Notes: generated from the sequence alone by a model not told the origin. DNA of 64,000 nt from Acanthosepion lycidas (GCA_963932145.1 OZ010580.1:33809167-33873166), one strand, 5' to 3'; shown: positions 10,719 to 22,600, counted from the stretch's first letter. Made by a program: numbers and translations.

Positions 10719-10770
<52 letters not shown>
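10566..10770. repeat. (TA)n tract and compound (GT)n(TA)n(CA)n microsatellite
   Basis: A TA run lies at 10566-10602. At 10720-10772 a GT run, a TA run and a CA run are arranged as a perfect-looking palindrome. The sequence between them contains the conserved hairpin motif at 10677-10702. Confidence 0.9.
10677..10702 (-). ncRNA. Hammerhead-like hairpin motif (CUGAAGAAGG...CCGAAAC)
   Basis: On the minus strand CTGAAGA is followed by A, then GGTCT-ACT-AGGCC, a five-pair stem with one G-U pair and a three-base loop, then GAAAC. The boxes recall the hammerhead ribozyme core CUGANGA - stem II - GAAA, which Penelope-like elements and retrozymes are known to carry. Two points argue for caution: an extra A sits between the first box and the stem, and I cannot define stems I and III or a cleavage site. 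Related copies lie at 30717-30748, 56307-56339 and 4694-4726. Confidence 0.4.
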
Positions 10771-10799
10771 GTGTGGGGAGGGAACAAATATTTATACAT

Positions 10800-11680
10800 A
10801 TACAAATTTTAATTTATTGTATTTCTAAGTAATGAATAACCATACTTTTCATATAATTACTATACACAGATGCATCATTACTAAATATGCATAGAAAACA
10901 GAAAAAATTTTGATCTAATAGAAATAAATGTTTGTTGGAGCTCTCGATTGGATTTGAATTTTCAAATAATGCCACAAATTCTTGATTGAATTTAAATCTG
11001 GGGATACTTACATTATTTTTAGCAAGCCATTTCTTTGTAGATTTTGCAGTGTGCTTAGGATCATTATCTTGTTGGAAGACCCAATCATGAGGAAGTTCAA
11101 GATTTTCAACTGAAATCATTAAATTTGCTTCCAAAATATTTTGATATGCTGCAGCATTCATTCTACCATCTATTACTGATATATTGCCAGTACCTTTTGC
11201 AGAAAAACATCCACAAGCCATGTTGCTGCCACGACAAAATTTCCCTGTTGGAACTGTGTTTTTTTGTTTGAAGGCATCACCACCTTTCCTCCATACATAA
11301 TTTCTAGAATTCTTTTGTAAATAATACGTTTTCCCAATTGGATTTTTCCTTATCCTTATGTTCACAAATGAATTTTAATCTGGCATCTCTACATCTATTT
11401 AATAGCAATGGAGTTTTCTGAGGGGGGGGAGTGTGACTTTAGATTGTTCCTATGAATTTCATTGCTTATTGTCCATTTAGTGACACAGATTCCTGATGAA
11501 AGCAAATTATCCTGCAACTCTTGATGAGTAACCATTGGATTTTGTTTAATTTGATGCATTAATTTCCTCAAAGATCTTGCAGAAATGTTCTGTGGAGCAC
11601 CAGTTCTTCTTTGGTTTTCATTACAGGATGTACTGTTTGTATTTTTTTAGGCTAAAAATAACTACTGGTAACATTATTGG
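10800..11680 (-). pseudogene. Tc1-like transposase relic
   Basis: The minus-strand open frame 11365-10814 (183 codons) contains NYVWRKGGDAF, KNTVPTGKF, ACGCFSAKGTGN-like sequence and the second catalytic aspartate block WVFQQDNDPKHTAKS. These are hallmarks of Tc1/mariner DDE transposases. The third catalytic block (normally SPDLNPIENLW) is reduced to a degraded SNPIESSN. Upstream, another frame (about 11590-11440) reads GAPQNISARSLRKLM and HRNNLKSHS, which is the second helix-turn-helix region. At least one frame change and the lost third motif mean it is inactive. Clear terminal inverted repeats were not found. Confidence 0.85.
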
Positions 11681-11867
11681 AACATTCTAGAATCTTCCAC
11701 TTGAATAATCTAGAGTATTAAAGCAATTTGAAAGTTTTAAAATCTGTAATTGGCACTGTATGAATTTGACCCATTAAAATGGATAAATAGGATTTATTTC
11801 TATTGAATCAAAATTTTTTCTGTTTCCTGTGCATATCCCCCCCCCCACTCTATATATCTTATTACCT

Positions 11868-12006
11868 TAAACATTGTTTACTGGATACACATGTTTTAGT
11901 AGACATCTTTGCTTTTCAAGTAGTGTAAGTCTATGCCCACCAACCTGTATATTCAAGAAGTTTTAATAAAGCAAATATATCTTCTGGTAGGGTTCAAAAT
12001 CCCAGA
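11868..12006 (+). repeat. Partial copy of the long-TIR repeat seen at 29530-29838
   Basis: AAACATT..TTACTGGATAC, TAGTAGACAT and CCAACCTGTATATTCAAGAA correspond in order to the left arm and centre of 29530-29640. The copy ends at the tRNA-like GGTTCAAAATCC (complement of a B box). A CA repeat begins directly after. Confidence 0.5.
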
Positions 12007-12213
12007 TATATACACACACACACACACTCACATACAGACACTGAGGTCAATACTGAGTGGTGACAGTACATTTCATGCTTCAATGTAGTGTTTAGGATAT
12101 ATATAATTTGTAGAAGTTTATCACTTAAATGACTGATGTTGGTTCTGTTATGCCTACCACATAGTTTCATGAGCATGTCAAGATAACACATCCACTCTTC
12201 AGGGCTTGGTGTC

Positions 12214-12224
12214 TTCTCTCTTTG

Positions 12225-12294
<70 letters not shown>

Positions 12295-12295
12295 T
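12214..12295. repeat. (TC)n(TA)n(GA)n palindromic microsatellite
   Basis: CT repeats at 12226-12250 are followed by TA repeats and then GA repeats, so the whole can fold on itself. Short AC repeats lie at 12012-12030 and TA repeats at 12357-12370. Confidence 0.9.
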
Positions 12296-12639
12296 AATGA
12301 AAGAGGGATATGGATATAGAAATAAATGCTGTATGTTAACTGCTAGCTTCACACCATATATATATATATACACACTGTGTTTTATATATTTAAATTATTA
12401 TATAGGGCATACCTCTATTGTTGCCTATTATTTTGTAATCTAAAGTTCCATTTAATGTTACAACCTCCTGTTGACAAATGATGGTCACCAAAAATTGTCC
12501 TTTTTAAAATCATCAGTATGTTTGCTTCATGTGGAATCATAAAATGCTCAGTGTTATATTAACAATGAAATATCTCATTATTAAGTAGTGAGACCAGGTT
12601 GTGCAATTGCTAAATGCATAAAGCCACATTGTGTGCGTG

Positions 12640-12640
12640 C

Positions 12641-12681
<41 letters not shown>
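12640..12681. repeat. (GT)(TA)n microsatellite
   Basis: A short GTGCGTGCGTG lead is followed by a TA run. The apparent open frames through it are low-complexity. Confidence 0.95.
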
Positions 12682-12683
<2 letters not shown>

Positions 12684-12929
12684 TTAGTGTTATAATAATG
12701 AACAAAAAAAAAATATATACTGGAAAATTTCCTTGTGAGAGCAAAATCAATACATTTTAATGTAGAGTAAAATTCATTACACATTATATCACCTAATGAT
12801 GATGAAAAAATTATTTTAAAATATTTAGTTTTCAGTATATTTCTTTTCTTGTAAATGCACTTAATTCTGTGGGAAATATTAATTACATATAATAAACATT
12901 ATACAGTGAAAATTATAGATCAAAATTCA

Positions 12930-13485
12930 GCTAATAACTACATAAAACAAAACTGCTCTCTTTTAATCATCTGGGAGAACCCTTTTTACTATCCATCAAC
13001 ATGGCAGATGCTAACCTTCAGGAGAGTGACTCAGTGAACCTTCTTGGACTACTGTTTTCTGCTGACATGAAAGGGAAAGATTATTTTGAATCAATTACTA
13101 AGTCTGCAGTAGTTGGTTCACTATGTTTTCCCCCAGAATCTATCTTGCATATTTATAAGCCTACTATTCATCCCTGCTTTGAATACTGCTACCACATCTG
13201 GTCTAATGCTTTTACTATATATTTAGAGATTCTTGATAAAATCCAAAGAATCTGCAATATTATTGGTCCTGACCTGGCATCTCACCTTCAGTCACCTTCC
13301 CATAACCATGATATAGCTTCCCTTTGACTTTTCTATAAATACTTTCATGGTAATCTTCTCAATTCTTGTTCTTTTGTTGTCCTCTCTCCTTAATAGTAGT
13401 TTTTATCATGTTCTCTAACTCTCCGTAAACCCTTGCATCCTAGTGGCCTCATTCCTTTGCTTGGGGTAAAACGATTAAAAAAAAA
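12930..13485 (+). pseudogene. CR1/Jockey-like LINE 3' fragment with internal deletion
   Basis: The frame 13001-13327 reads MADANLQESDSVNLLGLLFS, then PESILHIYKPTIHPCFEYC and ILDKIQRICNIIGPDLASHL. After LFYKYFHGN near 13350 the sequence jumps to the element's 3' UTR (CCCTTGCATCCTAGTGGC...CTTGCTTGGGG-type end at about 13430-13470). This shows a deletion of the final C-terminal coding part. The copy is one of the better-preserved members of the family and ends in an A-rich tail at about 13485. Confidence 0.85.
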
Positions 13486-13489
13486 TATC

Positions 13490-14530
13490 AGGCCACTGAC
13501 TTATTGATTCACTCTTGTAGATATCAAAGTAAAAATCAATTTGTACAATTTTGTAGCTATCTCAACTATCTAATTACTAGGTTTCTGGCATAGATTTCAA
13601 ACTGTATATTTGACTCCATTTAGAGAAGAGATTGTTATCAGAAACAATCATTTTACTTAAATATATTTCTATTCATTAATTGCAGGAACTTGTCTGCCCA
13701 ATCTAAATAGTGGTGTATTTTTAATTCTTTCAAAAAAAAAATAAGCTGAGTATATTATCAAGAAGATCCAGATATAAATACTGTCTACTGGGATTTGGGG
13801 ACAACATTCTTCTGTTTTCAAAGTTGGTTAAAACAATGAAGCAGCTCTTTTTTAGCAAAGAGGGTTTCATTAATAAGTTAACACAATATGGCTTTTTTCT
13901 CACAGCTTTATATTAAAACTTAACAGACCTTTGTTTTGTAAAAAAAAAAACTACTTTCACTCAAATTTTCTGATAAGTAATTAAATGTTTTTTTAACTTA
14001 TGATTTCATATTTATCAGGTAGTGACAGATCTTGATTAATAATATTGAAGAGTATAAAAAATTGTAAAATAGAGGAATTTTATTTCAAATTCAGTATCTT
14101 ACTATAATGGAGCAAGTTCTTTGTCTACCTTCCCAGATTCAATTGTGAAATCAAGATGAGGGAACAACTCAAAAAACTACTCTTATTGGTTAGCAACATT
14201 TGATAAACACAGATGAATCATATGGTTGATCTTGTTAATATTTTGTTGTTGATTTATATCGTTTTCAAAATATTATAACTGGACTGATGATTTATGGGAT
14301 TATAAATAATAAATGAAAAAAGATACTGATAAGACCAAAATAACATATTAATGACCAGCTGATCTGCTAGGGTGTCTAGCTAATCCCAGTTGCAAATGTC
14401 TGTCAAGGCACATTTGTACTTGTTCAATAACCATAGATCTCATCTGTGGTTTATACTGCAATTAGTGAACCTTAGTTAGTTTCTGGAAGAGAGCACATAA
14501 TCTGGAATTTTGAAAAAAAAAAAAAAAATC
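13490..14530. other. AT-rich stretch without recognised features
   Basis: Only A/T homopolymers (near 13730, 13950 and 14510) and diffuse AT-rich sequence were seen. No coding signature was found on either strand. Confidence 0.5.
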
Positions 14531-14534
14531 AGTA

Positions 14535-14785
14535 CACTCAAACCCTTAGTCATGATGACTTGTGCTTGTGCAACCATTGATGGCCTCCAAACAGTTCCAT
14601 CCACCCAATTTCACTCACAAGACTTGGATCAAGTGGTATAGTGATTTTGGGGCACTTTCTAAAGGTGTCTTATGCTGATAACTTTAAGAATTCACCTCTC
14701 TTACAAAGTGACCATGGTGAGATTCAAACCATATCTTATGGTCAAAGGGTTAACATTCTCACCACTTGGCCATGTACTCATATAG
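14535..14785 (-). repeat. tRNA-derived SINE
   Basis: On the minus strand TGGCCAAGTGGTGAGAATG (14773 leftward) fits an A box region, and GGTTTGAATCTCACC about 45 bases on fits a B box. A 200-base body follows, with GTCTTGTGAGTGAAATTGGG near 14630, a pattern I associate with cephalopod tRNA SINEs. Confidence 0.65.
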
Positions 14786-15470
14786 ATGTATCGTAATAAA
14801 ATAAACCATATTTTTTTGTTTTTAAACAAATGTTACCTCAGTCCCATATCCCATAATAGTAAATTTGCCTATTTTTCTTTTTTATTATTAACAATTAAAA
14901 CCCATCTTTGTACATTTAGTAAAGTGTCAAATCTTGGCAAATGGTTTTCATATAAAGTGGCATTTTCTCAACTTCAACAGAGAGGCAACATCTGTTCCTT
15001 ATTAAGAATTGACATATTTCCAAACCATTTCTTTACAGGATCATCCCCAGAAAAGAAAACTGGGTCCTTTATAATCATATTCAGAAATATAGTATGACAA
15101 ATTGGAAAAAAGCTCTTGTTATGCATTTCATCCATTAGGATTGTAGAATATTTTTTTATGAATATTTTTTCAATCTAGCCAAATTCATCTGTATTCTTTT
15201 TCCCTCCCTCACCTTTGTCCCTGACTATCCCACATTGTGACAACAGAAAATCTACCAAGAATGCTGAGATATTGTAAGAAGCTGGACACAAATTGACCAT
15301 AGCATATTTTGAATATTCATCCAAAGAGACAATAGTCATGATCCAGAAAAAAGCCTAAACATGTACCAAAACCAAGATCATGCCCTGAAAAACTAATTTC
15401 TGTATTTGCTATGATATAAACTGGCTATTGTCTACCATGAAGTTAAATTTGTAATGAAGACATTAATTCT

Positions 15471-16017
15471 GTGAGATTGTAGGTTACCCCAATTGACTGC
15501 GTCAAAATACCAGCCTGTGTGTAGGCACACTATTTAAGCCTATAAATAGGCAATCATATTCATCATTCACCCTCATTTTGTCTTTTTACCTCTGGCTTTC
15601 AGATATAGTCACACACAGATAGGGACACTGCCGACAAGGTGCATTCACTTCTTTGATTCTTCTTTTGAGTTTGTACTCTATCATACATGCTTGTCACACA
15701 CACACACACACACACAAACAAAAAAAAAAAAATTAAGCACATTGTTATTTTAATATTTTTTCCTTTTGTTACAATTGTCTACATCTGTAATTCCTTTTGT
15801 TAATACATGCATTGTCATTTGTTTTGTATTTATTGTTTTGTGTTTTGATTTTTAACTAGACTCACATTGAGTCCACCAATATTGTTTGTGGGATAAATGT
15901 TCCAGGAGCCTGTAAATATTTGCTATCCAAATTGTTGATTCCTGTAATGATGATTAATATTTACCCAAACATACTAGCATCCCACAACGAGATATTGTCA
16001 TCAACTGGAAGCACTAC
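15471..16017 (+). mobile_element. Possible solo LTR, uncertain
   Basis: The segment starts TGTGAGATTG and could end GAAGCACTACA. It contains CCTATAAATAGGC at about 15538, a TATA-box-like site, followed by a pyrimidine-rich stretch. A CA microsatellite (15693-15716) and poly-A lie inside. No flanking duplication was found, so the ends are guesses. Confidence 0.25.
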
Positions 16018-16599
16018 ACCAGACTTTATTAAAAAAAAAAAAGTGTGAATCACTGAACAAGCAAAAAGATTTTTTTTCTCTGAATATAGAATTTTGACCT
16101 TCAATTTATCCTTGCAAACACACAGTAGAATTATCACTTTTACAGATATCTGTACAGCATTTCTTGAATGGGAATTAGTACACTAATTATGAAGAGATAA
16201 GAGATATTTTTTGATTCAAAACTTAAAGAATTTTATGCCTAAGGCATTAATAAGTTACCTGTTCTATGGGATTATGTTATCAAAAATGGAGGAAATTTGT
16301 AGTTGATAAATATAAGCCAATTAAGTCTCAACAAAAAAGTAACAGAACTTTCTTTCCAACAACACAGCAGTTCCAACAGATCATAGTGAATATAAAAGAA
16401 AGTAAAAAGCTGGAAAAAATACCTCAATCTTATTTGAGAAAAACTGAAAAAATTGTAGAGCACAAATGTGACATTTTTCCATCATTATTGGCATGCTTGA
16501 CACAGTTCAAAAGAACCTTTCAAAGAGAATTGCAAAAAAAAAAAAACTAAAGTCAGAGGGAAATCTAAAATGGCAGCCTTATTACAATCAGCTTGACTA

Positions 16600-16745
16600 C
16601 TTGAGTGTGGGGATATTGAGAAGATTCCAGATAAAAGTCCTACTATTTAACACATAGCTGGAGGGGAAAAGAGATGGGTTCATGCATTTCACAAGAGTAT
16701 TTGCATGTAATATAAATGGAGTAAGTAAAAAGTGCATATTATGAG
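16600..16745 (-). repeat. SINE body fragment
   Basis: AGCTGGAGGGGAAAAGAGATGG and CACAAGAGTATTTGCATGTAAT correspond to the body of the SINEs at 8488 and 17582. It abuts the LINE relic at 16745. Confidence 0.45.
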
Positions 16746-17170
16746 TAAATGTAGGATAGATAACAGTTGATTCTAGAACTGAAGAAATTAAGATCATAGT
16801 GGAAAGCATAAATAGCAGTTCTCGGGAAGAAGTTGTCTGAATGGAACTTCCTTCTTACCAATGGAATATGGAGGGAATGGGAATGATTCAGTCTTGTGTA
16901 CATGGCATGGTAGGTCTTAGCTGTAAAAATATGAACTAGCAAAACTAAGAAATGTAGCTCACTTGAACATCTGCCATGAAAACAGTAATAAAGTAGCAAG
17001 AGGCTAGTAATGCTTTGTCTGTGGAAAAAGAGGATGTAGGATAGAAAATAATCCATCACCCACAAGGCCACGTAAGCACTTTTGAACTCTGTCAAGGCTG
17101 AAAAATGAGGATTAGACTTGTTGGCACTTGATCTCCTGTAAAGACTACTCGTGTGAATACTCAAGGATAA
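16745..17170 (-). pseudogene. Jockey/I-like LINE C-terminal fragment (family II)
   Basis: The minus frame 17164-16739 shows YYCFHGRCSSELHFLV, SHSLHIPLVRRKFHSDNFF and YDLNFFSSRINCYLS. These match the end of a LINE ORF of which a longer copy lies at 35740-36415. A short stretch between RTA and YDLNFF is missing (the WNRLPRGCFPD region). No stop occurs in this part, so decay is moderate. Confidence 0.8.
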
Positions 17171-17237
17171 TGATGATGAAGAAAGATAATGTTAATTCTC
17201 ACATCCACATATAAATAGATATATTGTTGTATATATA

Positions 17238-17478
17238 CAGGGTGTCCCCCCCAAAAATGTACTCACTTTTTGTCTTCCTGCAACTTCATGAATGTTTTTT
17301 TTTTTCCAGATCCATGCATTTAATTTCATTTAATATTTAATTTAAACCACTAATCATCTTTGTAATTCAATAAATATTAAAATTTCTTAATTTTAACCAT
17401 TAATCTTATTTGCAAGTCAAACATTGCATTTATTGTCATTTAAAGAGTAAGTACATTTTTTTGGTGGGGAACATCTTA
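17238..17478. mobile_element. Mariner-type MITE
   Basis: The left end, CAGGGTGTCCCCCCCAAAAA flanked by TA, is mirrored at the right by GTACATTTTTTTGGTGGGGA, giving imperfect terminal inverted repeats of about 28 bp. The length is about 240 bp with no coding capacity. The CAGGGTGTCCC start and TA target suit Tc1/mariner-mobilised MITEs. Confidence 0.6.
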
Positions 17479-17581
17479 TATAAGTTTCATTGAAGACAAG
17501 GTAATATAATTAAGCTTTTTATTAAATTTTTCTTGGCCACCATGTTTAGAAATTAAAAAAAAAAATTATACTTATATAAAC

Positions 17582-17878
17582 CTCAGTCAGTTATGTGTCA
17601 TGCTTGATACACACTTAGGTGATTATATATCTTTCGATACATGGCTGACAAGGCAGATTTTTTCCAGCAGTAGGTTGCCATTTCTTTCCACAGTAGACCA
17701 GTTGCCATCTAAGGCTAAAGAACCTAGTCTGTCCTGCTATAGCTGGTGGGAGAAGAAAGGATTCATGCCTTTCCCAAGGATATTAGCATGTAAGGGAATG
17801 TAATGGATTCGACTGGAATTCAAACTCAGCTCTCAGATTCCTCAATCCGTGCCGCTATCCATTATTCTGCCATGCCTC
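17582..17878 (-). repeat. tRNA-type SINE, copy sharing body with 8488-8795
   Basis: It has the same order of blocks as 8488-8795, with a tRNA-like head at the high-coordinate end (GCGGCACGG and GAGTTTGAATTCC on the minus strand). The plus-strand open frame at 17600-17803 lies within it and is not a gene. Confidence 0.65.
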
Positions 17879-18808
17879 CTAAACCTACATATTCAATTAA
17901 AAAAAGTAAAAACATGCTTGATAATGGCTAATAGATTAGCTGAAAGTATTCAGACCCATAGAAATTTTGGACAGTTTTTACGAGGAAAATTTAATAAATT
18001 GCCTTGTCATTTGTCTTAAATGAAACTTGTATAAAAGAGGGATTGCTGCCCAAATACACCATTACACATGTGTGTGTTGCATGTAGAACATTGCACAGCT
18101 ATTACCCTGATCGTAGTCAGAAGGTCACTGAATGACACTTTGATCCTAGGTAGAGTGCACAGATACTCTGATCCTTAATAGAAGAATAATTCTGTAAATT
18201 TTTTATGGGGATAACAATCCTGTAATATTTTATGGACATAATGCTGGTACAACAATAAAGCTAAAAAAATGAATTGAATATAATATAGAGTGAAAAAGAA
18301 AGTACAGAAACTAATAAGCATATAATTTGCTACATCGTTAGATCTCCTGGAGTATTCAGGTGATATTTTACGGGTCAATTTATTTCCATTTATATTACAA
18401 GGTAAAACACTGGCACCACATCTATCCCTAGATTCATCTAAGCATTACCTATGACTCACACTCACATGATCTATATCCAAGTCATTTCTGTATAAATACA
18501 TTTTGGCTTGTATCCAATGCAAAATCTAATTGCTGTACATGTCCAGAATTCTTTGATTTCACATTGATCTTTATAGAGAGGTAGACTTTTATTAGGGCCT
18601 GTAACTCTTGATTAAAGAGCATTTTCCTCCTCAAGAGATTTCTCTGTTCTATTCTTTTGTCAGATATTTCCTTTCAACAAGTCAAGCTAAACAATGAAAG
18701 CAATAGTAAAGAAAAACCCAGTTGGAACTGGTTGAAATGTTAACCACAAGCATTAGTTGACTGTTCCTCATTCTATCAATCAGAAAGAAATCAATAAGGA
18801 AATCCTGG

Positions 18809-18978
18809 TTGGATTTTTCTCCAAAAAAGAATAATTATCCCAGTCTGTTGATTTGAAACTCAAAAGGCAAATAAGTTTTTCCTCATTAGGCTATAGATTT
18901 ATTGATGTACTTAAGTATTTAAGTTTCAAATGGATGGACTGGGACATTTATTCTTTTTTTGGAGAAAGATACACCTGG
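18809..18978. repeat. Inverted repeat (hairpin), MITE-like
   Basis: Arms of about 55 bp (18809-18863 and 18921-18978) pair through TTCTCCAAAAAAGAATAA, TCCCAGTC and ATTTGAAACT, with a loop of about 57 bases. Positions 17880-18800 show no recognised feature. Confidence 0.6.
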
Positions 18979-19289
18979 CACATTCTTATTCCAATCACCC
19001 CTTTTATTACATGTCTAAAGAAAATATAAAGACTGTTGGGGATATTCTTCAACAGCTGTGAACTACCAGTTTAAGGTGTCAATGAATGAAAACTCTTTTC
19101 CAAGTTGCCAGAACAAACAATTACCTTTTCTGATCAGTACTGTTAAGGTAGAATAATTGTCCAAGAGTTGCAATAAAAACCACCAGAAATAAAATAATCA
19201 TAAAAAATTAACAATAATTCATAATTTGTGTTTGTAGGATATATAATAATATTTGAAACAAAACTGTAGATTATTTATTTATTTTACAA

Positions 19290-19745
19290 TGATATTCACT
19301 CTGTACAAGGCCCAATTGAGTTAGAGGGTTACAGAGTAAGACAGTTTATGTGGGGAAGATAACAGTTAACCCTAGACTTGAACAGGTTAAGACTGTAGTG
19401 ATCAGGGAAGCATCCTCTTCGGAATTGGTTCCACAGAGGTTGATAAGAAGAAGTTTCTTGAACCAAACTGAGATTTCGCCAATGGAATACGAAAGGTATG
19501 AGGGTAGTTGTGCCTAACATGGCAGGTCTTAGCCATAAAAGTTAGAATTGGTGGAACTGAGGAATGCAGTTTGTTAGAACACTGTCCATAGAAACACTGA
19601 TAGAGCAGCAAAAAGCTTGTGACATTTAGTCTATCAGAAAGGAGCTGCAGGTTGGAAAACAATTCATCATCCACAAGGATGTGGATGCTTTTGGACTATC
19701 GAAACTGGAAAGTGAAGACCAGGCAGCTTTTGCCCATGATGATGA
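19290..19745 (-). pseudogene. Jockey/I-like LINE C-terminal fragment (family II)
   Basis: The minus strand reads LLYQCFYGQCSNKLHSSVPP, then HTFRIPLAKSQFGSRNFF. In a shifted frame it continues LWNQFRRGCFPDHYSLNLF and SRVNCYLPH. It is the same family as 16745 and 35740. The frame shift near 19440 breaks the ORF. A 3' UTR with GGCCCAATTGAGTTAGAGG-type sequence follows at about 19300. Confidence 0.85.
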
Positions 19746-19903
19746 GATAAAGTGGAAAGGCTTATAAATGACATGTATTGCCAAATGTCTGTCTGGTGTC
19801 AGCTTCTTCAGGTTGGAATGGAAGATAAAACTGAATGTAAGGAAAATGCAGTGGGATTTTTAACATAAGAGGGACAATAAATAATACATCCAATAACCAG
19901 AAA

Positions 19904-19904
<1 letters not shown>

Positions 19905-19941
<37 letters not shown>

Positions 19942-19955
19942 TATATATATATATT
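19905..19955. repeat. (TA)n microsatellite
   Basis: A TA run with a short break (TTATTTATA) and a second run. Confidence 0.9.
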
Positions 19956-20014
19956 GCACATGTGACCTTAGACTTGAATAATGGTTATTATGAACCATAT
20001 ACCAAAGAGCTATA

Positions 20015-20693
20015 CAGGTATACCTTGGCTAATGTCATTTTGAGTTAAGTCATTCTCAGTTATACATCATTTGTCAAAAAATATACGGAAAAATAAAAAC
20101 CAAGTTTAAGTCATTTTATTCAACTTTACGTCTGTCTGCCACAAATATTGAAATCGTAATATCACTAGAAAAGCATTAAAAGCACATAAAATCATGTTAC
20201 TGTACAATAAATAAGAATAAAAGTATATAAAACCATATTAAAATCTGTACATTTACAGTAAATGTTAATATAATCATCATAAATCCTAGAGAATGAAATA
20301 TGAAAACATCTGTGACTCTGTGTTGTCATCATATTTAGCATTCTGTATTTGTTATTTAACCTTACAAAATCATTTTATTTTATAATGTCTTAAAGCAAAC
20401 CATAAATACAAATAAAGGGTCTGTGATGTACTGTAAAGATTGCCAAATTGTAAACATCTACGTTTACAAGTATGTACATACATGTAATCATAAATTTAGA
20501 TTACTTTTTTTCTGTATTATATTAAAAACTAAAATTTATTTGTTTGTAAGCTTAAAATAGTTTCTTATTGACCATATATTATTAAAAATGCATTTATGAA
20601 TAAAATACTGAACTGGGAATGGTTATTTGTGGCAAATTCAACTTAAGTCAGCTCTCCTGGAACAAATTACCGACATAAGGTGAGGTATAACCA
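20015..20693. mobile_element. Non-autonomous pogo/Tigger-like TIR element
   Basis: It starts CAGGTATACCTTGGCTAATG after TA (20013-20014) and ends with a mirrored copy, GACATAAGGTGAGGTATAAC, before TA. Subterminal blocks AGTTAAGTCA and ACTTAAGTCA also mirror. The 679-bp interior is AT-rich without a coding frame. The CAGGNATACCT-type end and TA target recall pogo/Tigger-derived elements; this is inference from the ends only. Confidence 0.55.
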
Positions 20694-20869
20694 TAGAAAT
20701 ATCATTAAAGAATTAAACGACCGCTACAAAATTCTAGATAATTTACATAAATCAATCTTAGATTATCTACTCACTTGAGTAATAAGGAAATATTTGATAA
20801 TAATAAAATTAAATGCATAAAGGCTTTAGAACTAAGCAATCATAAAGTAAATTTAGAAAAAAAAGTTAA

Positions 20870-21780
20870 AAATAAACAAAAACATGTATGAGTAAAATTG
20901 TATGTTTCAATCCATCATTTAATTGTAAGCAATATCAGTAGAATTTTCCTAATTTAATCCATAAGCATTAACCAATACTAAAAAATATTTTTAACAAAAA
21001 TAATGTTAAAATCAGCTATAGCTGTGTTAATAACATAGATAAAACCATATCCCAGTATAGCAACATTATATTTGTGATGGGAACTAACCTATAACGATAA
21101 TGGACTCTTCCTGACACTATAAATACTGTGCCTCTCAAGAGGTATAATGAATGAATGGTGTAACAAGTCGAGACAATATTAGTTCACTCTAAACCAGACA
21201 GACAGTCATTACTAACACCTTTAACTTCTTGTACTATATTTCTGTTGTGATATCTTTGTTATTCTACTCTTGTGTTCGTGTTGTTCTTCCTTGGTTCTAA
21301 CCTTGGACCATAACTGTGGTGCGAGGATATTGGACCATAACAATATTAAACAAATATATTCCCAACAAAGACAATGTAAATATTTCTAAAAACAAATGCA
21401 ACTGCCGAAAAAATATGATCTTTCCCTTAAACGGTCAATGTCTGACTGATAGTATTGTATAGTGAGCAAGTATACATTCCAGTAACAATGTTAAAATTTA
21501 TTTTAGTTCAACTAAAAATCCTTTGAAATTTCATTTTTACCATCATCGAATGACCTTAGGTAATATAAAATACAAAAACAGCACTGCTCTCTCCAAATAT
21601 TTCTAGCAATTAAAGAATGATGGCATCTCTGCATCAATCAACTGGGGTATTATAAAATGAGCTAAATCTTATGAGAAAGGAAATAAATGTAAGTTATGTC
21701 TTGTTGAAAAATTAAAAGGATAAAATGAATATCACATGTAACTCAAAAGAAAACAATGACATAATCAAGAGGTTGACATA
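20870..21780 (+). pseudogene. Penelope-like/GIY-YIG retroelement C-terminal relic, split by a solo LTR
   Basis: Before the LTR the translation shows NLIHKH, FNKNNVKISYSC and SQYSNII. After it, CNCRKNM, FPLNGQCLTDSIVY, KNSTALSKYFWQLK, SINWGIIKWAKSY and GNKCKLCLVEKL appear in several frames. This is the linker and GIY-YIG endonuclease region of Penelope-like elements, whose endonuclease nicks the target DNA. The YxG box is degraded (Y-F-S-S), and stops and frameshifts are frequent. The 270-bp insert at 21073-21342 sits between the two halves. Confidence 0.7.
21073..21342 (+). mobile_element. Solo LTR with 5-bp target duplication
   Basis: The 270-bp segment begins TGTGATGGGAACTAACC and ends GGACCATAACA (TG...CA). 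It is flanked by ATATT on each side (21068-21072 and 21343-21347). A TATA box, TATAAATA, lies at 21118-21125. It interrupts the Penelope-like relic exactly between two alignable halves, which independently defines the insertion. No internal retrotransposon genes remain, as expected after LTR-LTR recombination. Confidence 0.8.
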
Positions 21781-22009
21781 CATACTACTTCAAATAAAAG
21801 ATTAGGAGGGAAACCCCCATCACTACTCAAAAGAGCAATAACAATTATTGGACATGAGAAACTTCTTTTTGTTGAAAAATTGTTTTAAAAAGAAAGATTT
21901 TATAAGTTTCAACCAAAAGTCTTACAAGCTGCTGAGATAATGAAAGCCAAATGTTTCCTTATAAGGAAATGGCCAATATTACGATTACCATCGACTACAT
22001 GACAGTGAA

Positions 22010-22110
22010 TGTTGGACAATGTTATGTCACAAATGCTGAAAAGACTTGAACTGACTGAGATGTGGTTCAAATGTTGAGAATAATCGAACAGAGGACAAAT
22101 AAGGAATTTT
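22010..22110 (+). pseudogene. Short RTE-like LINE fragment
   Basis: RLELTEMWFKC preceded by an ECWTM-like block matches the SECWT...RLEATEMWFxRRM region after the RT of RTE-like LINEs. It is heavily shifted and about 30 residues long. Confidence 0.45.
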
Positions 22111-22399
22111 TAAGGAAAACAAAAAATATTTAAAGCTGGTATTGTAAACAGAGAAAAGACAGAATATTAAGAAGATTTGCTAAAGATATGAAAACTACCA
22201 AATTAACAACATTAAGTAAACATAACAGAAAGAAATATGTGAGTGAAGAGTTACATGAAAACAGGTTTCTTAACAGTAATTTTTTTATGAGCTACATTAG
22301 ATGGTTCAGTCCTTCAAAGAAATAGTCAATTATGATGACTTAAAAGACAGGTTGTAGGTTGTCTTTTGAATGTTACTAGACACAACAAAGAAGTTGTAA

Positions 22400-22600
22400 G
22401 CTAAAGAGTATATTTATCAACGACAATGCTCCTTCACATCCTGCAAAGCTGTCTATTCCTCATCTTGCCAAAAAAAAAGGCTTGAAATATAGCAAATTAA
22501 TGGAATGGCCTCTAACCGTTCCAGATATTAATCCAATAGAAAACTTGTGATTATTCTGTAATAGGAGAGAGCTATGGAAGAAATATTTATTCTCTCATTT
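22400..22600 (+). pseudogene. Tc1-like transposase C-terminal relic
   Basis: The frame reads DNAPSHPAKL, LAKKKGLKYSKLMEWP and VPDINPIENL followed by a stop. These contain the second catalytic aspartate (DNAPSH) and the third-residue block (PDxNPIEN) of Tc1-family DDE transposases. The N-terminal half was not found with confidence upstream. The stop replaces the tryptophan normally following IENL. Confidence 0.75.

Noticed and set aside
16266..16550. 94-codon plus-strand open frame rich in K and Q
   Set aside because: Composition follows local A-rich sequence and ends in a poly-A run; no family signature was seen.
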